Shown: positions 5,044 to 7,341 of the stretch, piece by piece
How the letters are laid out: each line of letters opens with the position of its first letter
How positions within the stretch are numbered: position 1 is the first letter of the stretch
Origin: Anaerolineales bacterium
GTDB taxonomy: Bacteria; Chloroflexota; Anaerolineae; 4572-78; NAK82
Assembly (NCBI GenBank): GCA_024643945.1
Contig: JAHELX010000308.1
Span: 1-7,341, forward strand
Direction: 5' to 3'
DNA: 7,341 nt
Translations under genes and position numbers: made by a program
Notes under the pieces: generated by a model
What the model saw: only the letters and a program-made list of their open reading frames with translations
Database searches by the model: none
What the model was told of the DNA's origin: nothing

Positions 5044-7332
5044 CTATAGCCGTGCCACGAATTCGATCGGTATCTCTGTAAATGACCGGACCCTAACTTT
5101 TCCTATGTCCTTACGTTGCGGCTTTGCCGGCCAAAAGTACCAGGCCATAGCCTCTTTCGATTTACCGTCGGTATGGTACATTTTGAGGATTCTCCCACCT
5201 TGGACGACGGCAACCAGCAAAGCGGACCCTCCGAGGGAATACTGCTTGTACTCCAGGCCGGGCTGCGGATACGGGACGCAGTTGAGCCCGGCGATGGCAC
5301 CACCAGGATCCTTGCCGGCCTTGGCCATACCAGAGTATGCCGCATCCTTCTCTGGCTCCGTCATCGTGTCCCACTCGCCTATGAGCGCCAAGCTGAGCCC
5401 AAACAACTCCCAGTTCTCAAAGCGCTCGGCCTGGTTCGCTCTGATCATGCGGACAAAGGTGGACAATGCCAGCCTGTCTACTTTTGGAATACCACTCTCC
5501 AGTGCCTCCGGCGTGACAGCGTGGGGAACGTCGGCAGCGATTCCCTCCGTCAATCGATGGCCTTCCGAATCTGCATAGAACCTGCCGGTCGCCTGAGCTT
5601 GGCCGCCCAGCGTGATCGCCTGCACTGCGTGGATTTCCCGGTGCGTTCCATGGAGGTCTTTGCCGACGATCCTGAACTTCGTGGTTCGCTTCCCGTAGCG
5701 GTTGAGTCTGCCCCTGTAGGCGGGCACGTCATAGAATTTGGCTGTCTGCGTTCCGGTGAGGGTATGCGCCTGCGCCTCTCTCATCGCCTCCCCCAGGGAC
5801 TTGCCGCCTGTCTTGGTCTTTGTCCAGGTCGGCGAGTTCGAATGCAGGGCATAGACGTCATTCCACTGCTTGATACCCTCCCCTTCCCTGTTCTCTTTTT
5901 TCCCCTCAACCTTAGTGGCATCCGCTTCCTCGAATTCGTAGTCTTTCTCGACACTTTCCCAGTACTCGATGCCGGCCCCGTATATCGTGTACGCAGGAAA
6001 GTTCTGGGGCGGGTTCGCACCGGCATCAATGGTCAATGCAACTTCCATCCCATGACCATCCGTGACTGCAGCGTCAGCGTTGAGCTGCAGGTTTGTTACT
6101 CTGGCTGGCACTGCTGCCGGCCCGGGTGGCGCTACTGCCGGCCCAGGTGGCGCCGGAGCTGGCCCGGGTGGGGCTGGAGCTGGCCCGGGTGGGGCTGCTG
6201 CCGCTGCCCGGGCAGCCTGCCGGCGGTCGTACGCCTCCTGGGCGAGCCGCTTGAGTATGCCATAGCATGGGCCGTTCCGTGCGGCCCCGCCGGCCTCCAG
6301 GAAGATCAGCAATTGATTAATTATCGAGTCATACTCTATGAGGAGGCTATTGTTGGGGATGCGAGAGGCTATGTCCACCAATTGGTTTTTCCTCGCTTCA
6401 TCAATGAACCCGAGGCTTTTGAAGCGTTTGGCGTATGTGTCCAGCTTGCTTTCTAGAGTGTACTCCACTTTTTCCTTGATCAGAGCCTTCTGCATCGGTG
6501 TCAGCGTGAGATCCTGCTTGTTGTACATCTCCAGTATCCGGACTTCTAAGTACCGGCTGTCACGCAGCGCGCGCATCTGGTCCTCGGTTGCAGTCCGGAC
6601 AATCGAGAGGGCTGGCTCGTTCCCGAAGGTCGCGCTCACGGCGATGTGCGTGAGTTCGTGCCCTAACTCGGCCATGCGCCCAGGGGCGCCCGACATCTGG
6701 GACCCGAGGACTACGACTGAGTATTGCTCTGTAAAGCCTCTTGCTCGTTCTGCTGGGGTAGTAAGTGCGCCCATTGGCATACCGAAACTCAAGTGAGTCT
6801 GGGGGACGTTGGCCAGGATCTCGGCGATAACGTTGCGGACAATGGGAGGCGTACGAGGGTCTGCCGCCAACGTCTGCAGCCTGTCCAGGTCTTCTTCGAT
6901 CATCTCCCGCTCGGCTGGCGTACCTTTCAAGGCATCCGCTGCGCTGCCCAACTCGCGGTGGAATACGTTTGCGAGGGCTGCCCTAGCATCGTCGCTCAGT
7001 GCCCGGTACTCCACCTCCTGAAGGCGCATCAGCCCTTTGAGCTTGAGCTTCGGGCTTGCTGTTCCCTGGGTAGCCCACATGAGGTCGATGAACCCCTTCT
7101 CTTCTTGTACTTGTACCAGCAGCTCCCGAACACCGGGTTTACGCGTGGCTGCCTTATCTGGATAGGCCAGATAGGTAGTACAGGCGCCAATCAGCGCATC
7201 AGTCCAAGTGCGCCACTTATCGAGGGTTCCCGTATTCCCTAGCTCTCTGGATTGCTTCATCAGATTATCGATCGGTTTGACCTTCTTGCGTCCCCTCCCG
7301 GGCGTCCTTTCCAGGAAGGTTTCATAGGTCAT
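5044..7332 (-). CDS. Large two-domain protein with HELTH zinc-metallopeptidase motif, candidate eCIS cargo/effector
   Basis: A 762-residue frame. Residues 1-375 are mostly helical and carry GRMAELGHELTHIAVSATFG, with H225-E226-L-T-H229 as a zinc-binding HExxH motif. The hydrophobic residues before it and the following helix fit a gluzincin/M91-like peptidase; a third ligand is not certain (Glu346 or a Glu near 288-294 are possible). Residues 376-408 are Ala-rich then a Pro-rich linker of about four copies of a PAPPGPA heptapeptide. Residues 410-762 form a second, beta-rich domain (GAGIEYWESVEKDYEF, FYDVPAYRGRLNRYGK, ENWELFGLSLALIGEW) that I do not recognise. No signal peptide or membrane segment is seen. 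The gene leads the structural operon, and zinc-peptidase proteins often accompany eCIS loci, so cargo is a reasonable inference. The ATG at 7332 has no ribosome site, and the frame stays open to 7341, so the true start may lie outside the window. Confidence 0.8.
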   Translation of the reverse strand: MTYETFLERTPGRGRKKVKPIDNLMKQSRELGNTGTLDKWRTWTDALIGACTTYLAYPDKAATRKPGVRELLVQVQEEKGFIDLMWATQGTASPKLKLKGLMRLQEVEYRALSDDARAALANVFHRELGSAADALKGTPAEREMIEEDLDRLQTLAADPRTPPIVRNVIAEILANVPQTHLSFGMPMGALTTPAERARGFTEQYSVVVLGSQMSGAPGRMAELGHELTHIAVSATFGNEPALSIVRTATEDQMRALRDSRYLEVRILEMYNKQDLTLTPMQKALIKEKVEYTLESKLDTYAKRFKSLGFIDEARKNQLVDIASRIPNNSLLIEYDSIINQLLIFLEAGGAARNGPCYGILKRLAQEAYDRRQAARAAAAAPPGPAPAPPGPAPAPPGPAVAPPGPAAVPARVTNLQLNADAAVTDGHGMEVALTIDAGANPPQNFPAYTIYGAGIEYWESVEKDYEFEEADATKVEGKKENREGEGIKQWNDVYALHSNSPTWTKTKTGGKSLGEAMREAQAHTLTGTQTAKFYDVPAYRGRLNRYGKRTTKFRIVGKDLHGTHREIHAVQAITLGGQAQATGRFYADSEGHRLTEGIAADVPHAVTPEALESGIPKVDRLALSTFVRMIRANQAERFENWELFGLSLALIGEWDTMTEPEKDAAYSGMAKAGKDPGGAIAGLNCVPYPQPGLEYKQYSLGGSALLVAVVQGGRILKMYHTDGKSKEAMAWYFWPAKPQRKDIGKVRVRSFTEIPIEFVARL
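6119..6202 (-). repeat. Four tandem 21-bp repeats encoding a Pro-rich linker
   Basis: Four direct 21-base units begin with ggccc at 6119, 6140, 6161 and 6182. They differ mostly in the last third. Read on the minus strand each encodes a variant of PAPPGPA, giving a flexible linker between the peptidase-like and C-terminal domains of the large protein. The in-frame period means copy number can vary without breaking the gene. Confidence 0.9.
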
Positions 7333-7341
7333 ATGCCGTTG

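Noticed and set aside
4771..5046. Stop-codon recoding: the large gene, the middle fragment and the YbjN fragment are all in one frame separated only by TAG
   Set aside because: The first tube, sheath and chaperone-like genes also end in TAG at their normal family ends. Readthrough of the tube TAG soon meets TGA. The YbjN fragment also lacks its C-terminus, so decay explains it better than recoding.

Overview
The window holds the structural core of a contractile phage-tail-like particle of the extracellular contractile injection system (eCIS / PVC / Afp) type. All credible genes lie on the minus strand, so transcription runs from high to low coordinates. There are no capsid, terminase, integrase, tRNA or rRNA signatures. 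The GC-rich coding sequence, strong AAGGAGGT-type ribosome sites, degenerate ACGTTTC-type heptamer arrays and protein flavour suggest an environmental bacterium, perhaps a Chloroflexota member. That placement is a low-confidence inference.

In the direction of transcription the layout is as follows. (1) 7332-5044: a large two-domain protein with a zinc-metallopeptidase HELTH motif and a Pro-rich repeat linker, the best candidate for a cargo or effector. Its true start may lie outside the window. (2) 5043-4771: a broken YbjN-like gene with an internal TAG and a lost C-terminus. (3) 4687-3833: a DUF4255 / Pvc16-N family protein, probably the tail terminator. (4) 3832-3560: a non-coding interval with two oppositely oriented heptamer repeat arrays. 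(5) 3559-1892: the contractile sheath. (6) 1826-1371: the first tube protein. (7) 1307-936: a tail-assembly-chaperone-like protein, followed in the -1 frame by a DUF6760-like module (to 775). (8) 775-605: a 56-residue protein. (9) 594-154: a second tube paralogue. (10) 98-1: the start of a further gene cut by the window edge.

The most striking signal is at 971-898. A complete -1 programmed ribosomal frameshift cassette sits where the chaperone-like gene ends: an SD-like element, a G_GGG_GGG slippery heptamer, a 5-nt spacer, and a long stem-loop that contains the zero-frame stop. Shifting would fuse the DUF6760 module in frame, giving a predicted 177-residue protein. This recalls the G/GT tail assembly chaperones of lambda-like phages. 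I know of no description of this arrangement in an eCIS, but I could not search.

Together the genes would build a sheath (one paralogue here) around a tube (two paralogues), capped by the DUF4255 protein. The chaperone pair would presumably act on a tape-measure protein encoded downstream. Baseplate, spike, tape-measure and ATPase genes are expected beyond position 1.
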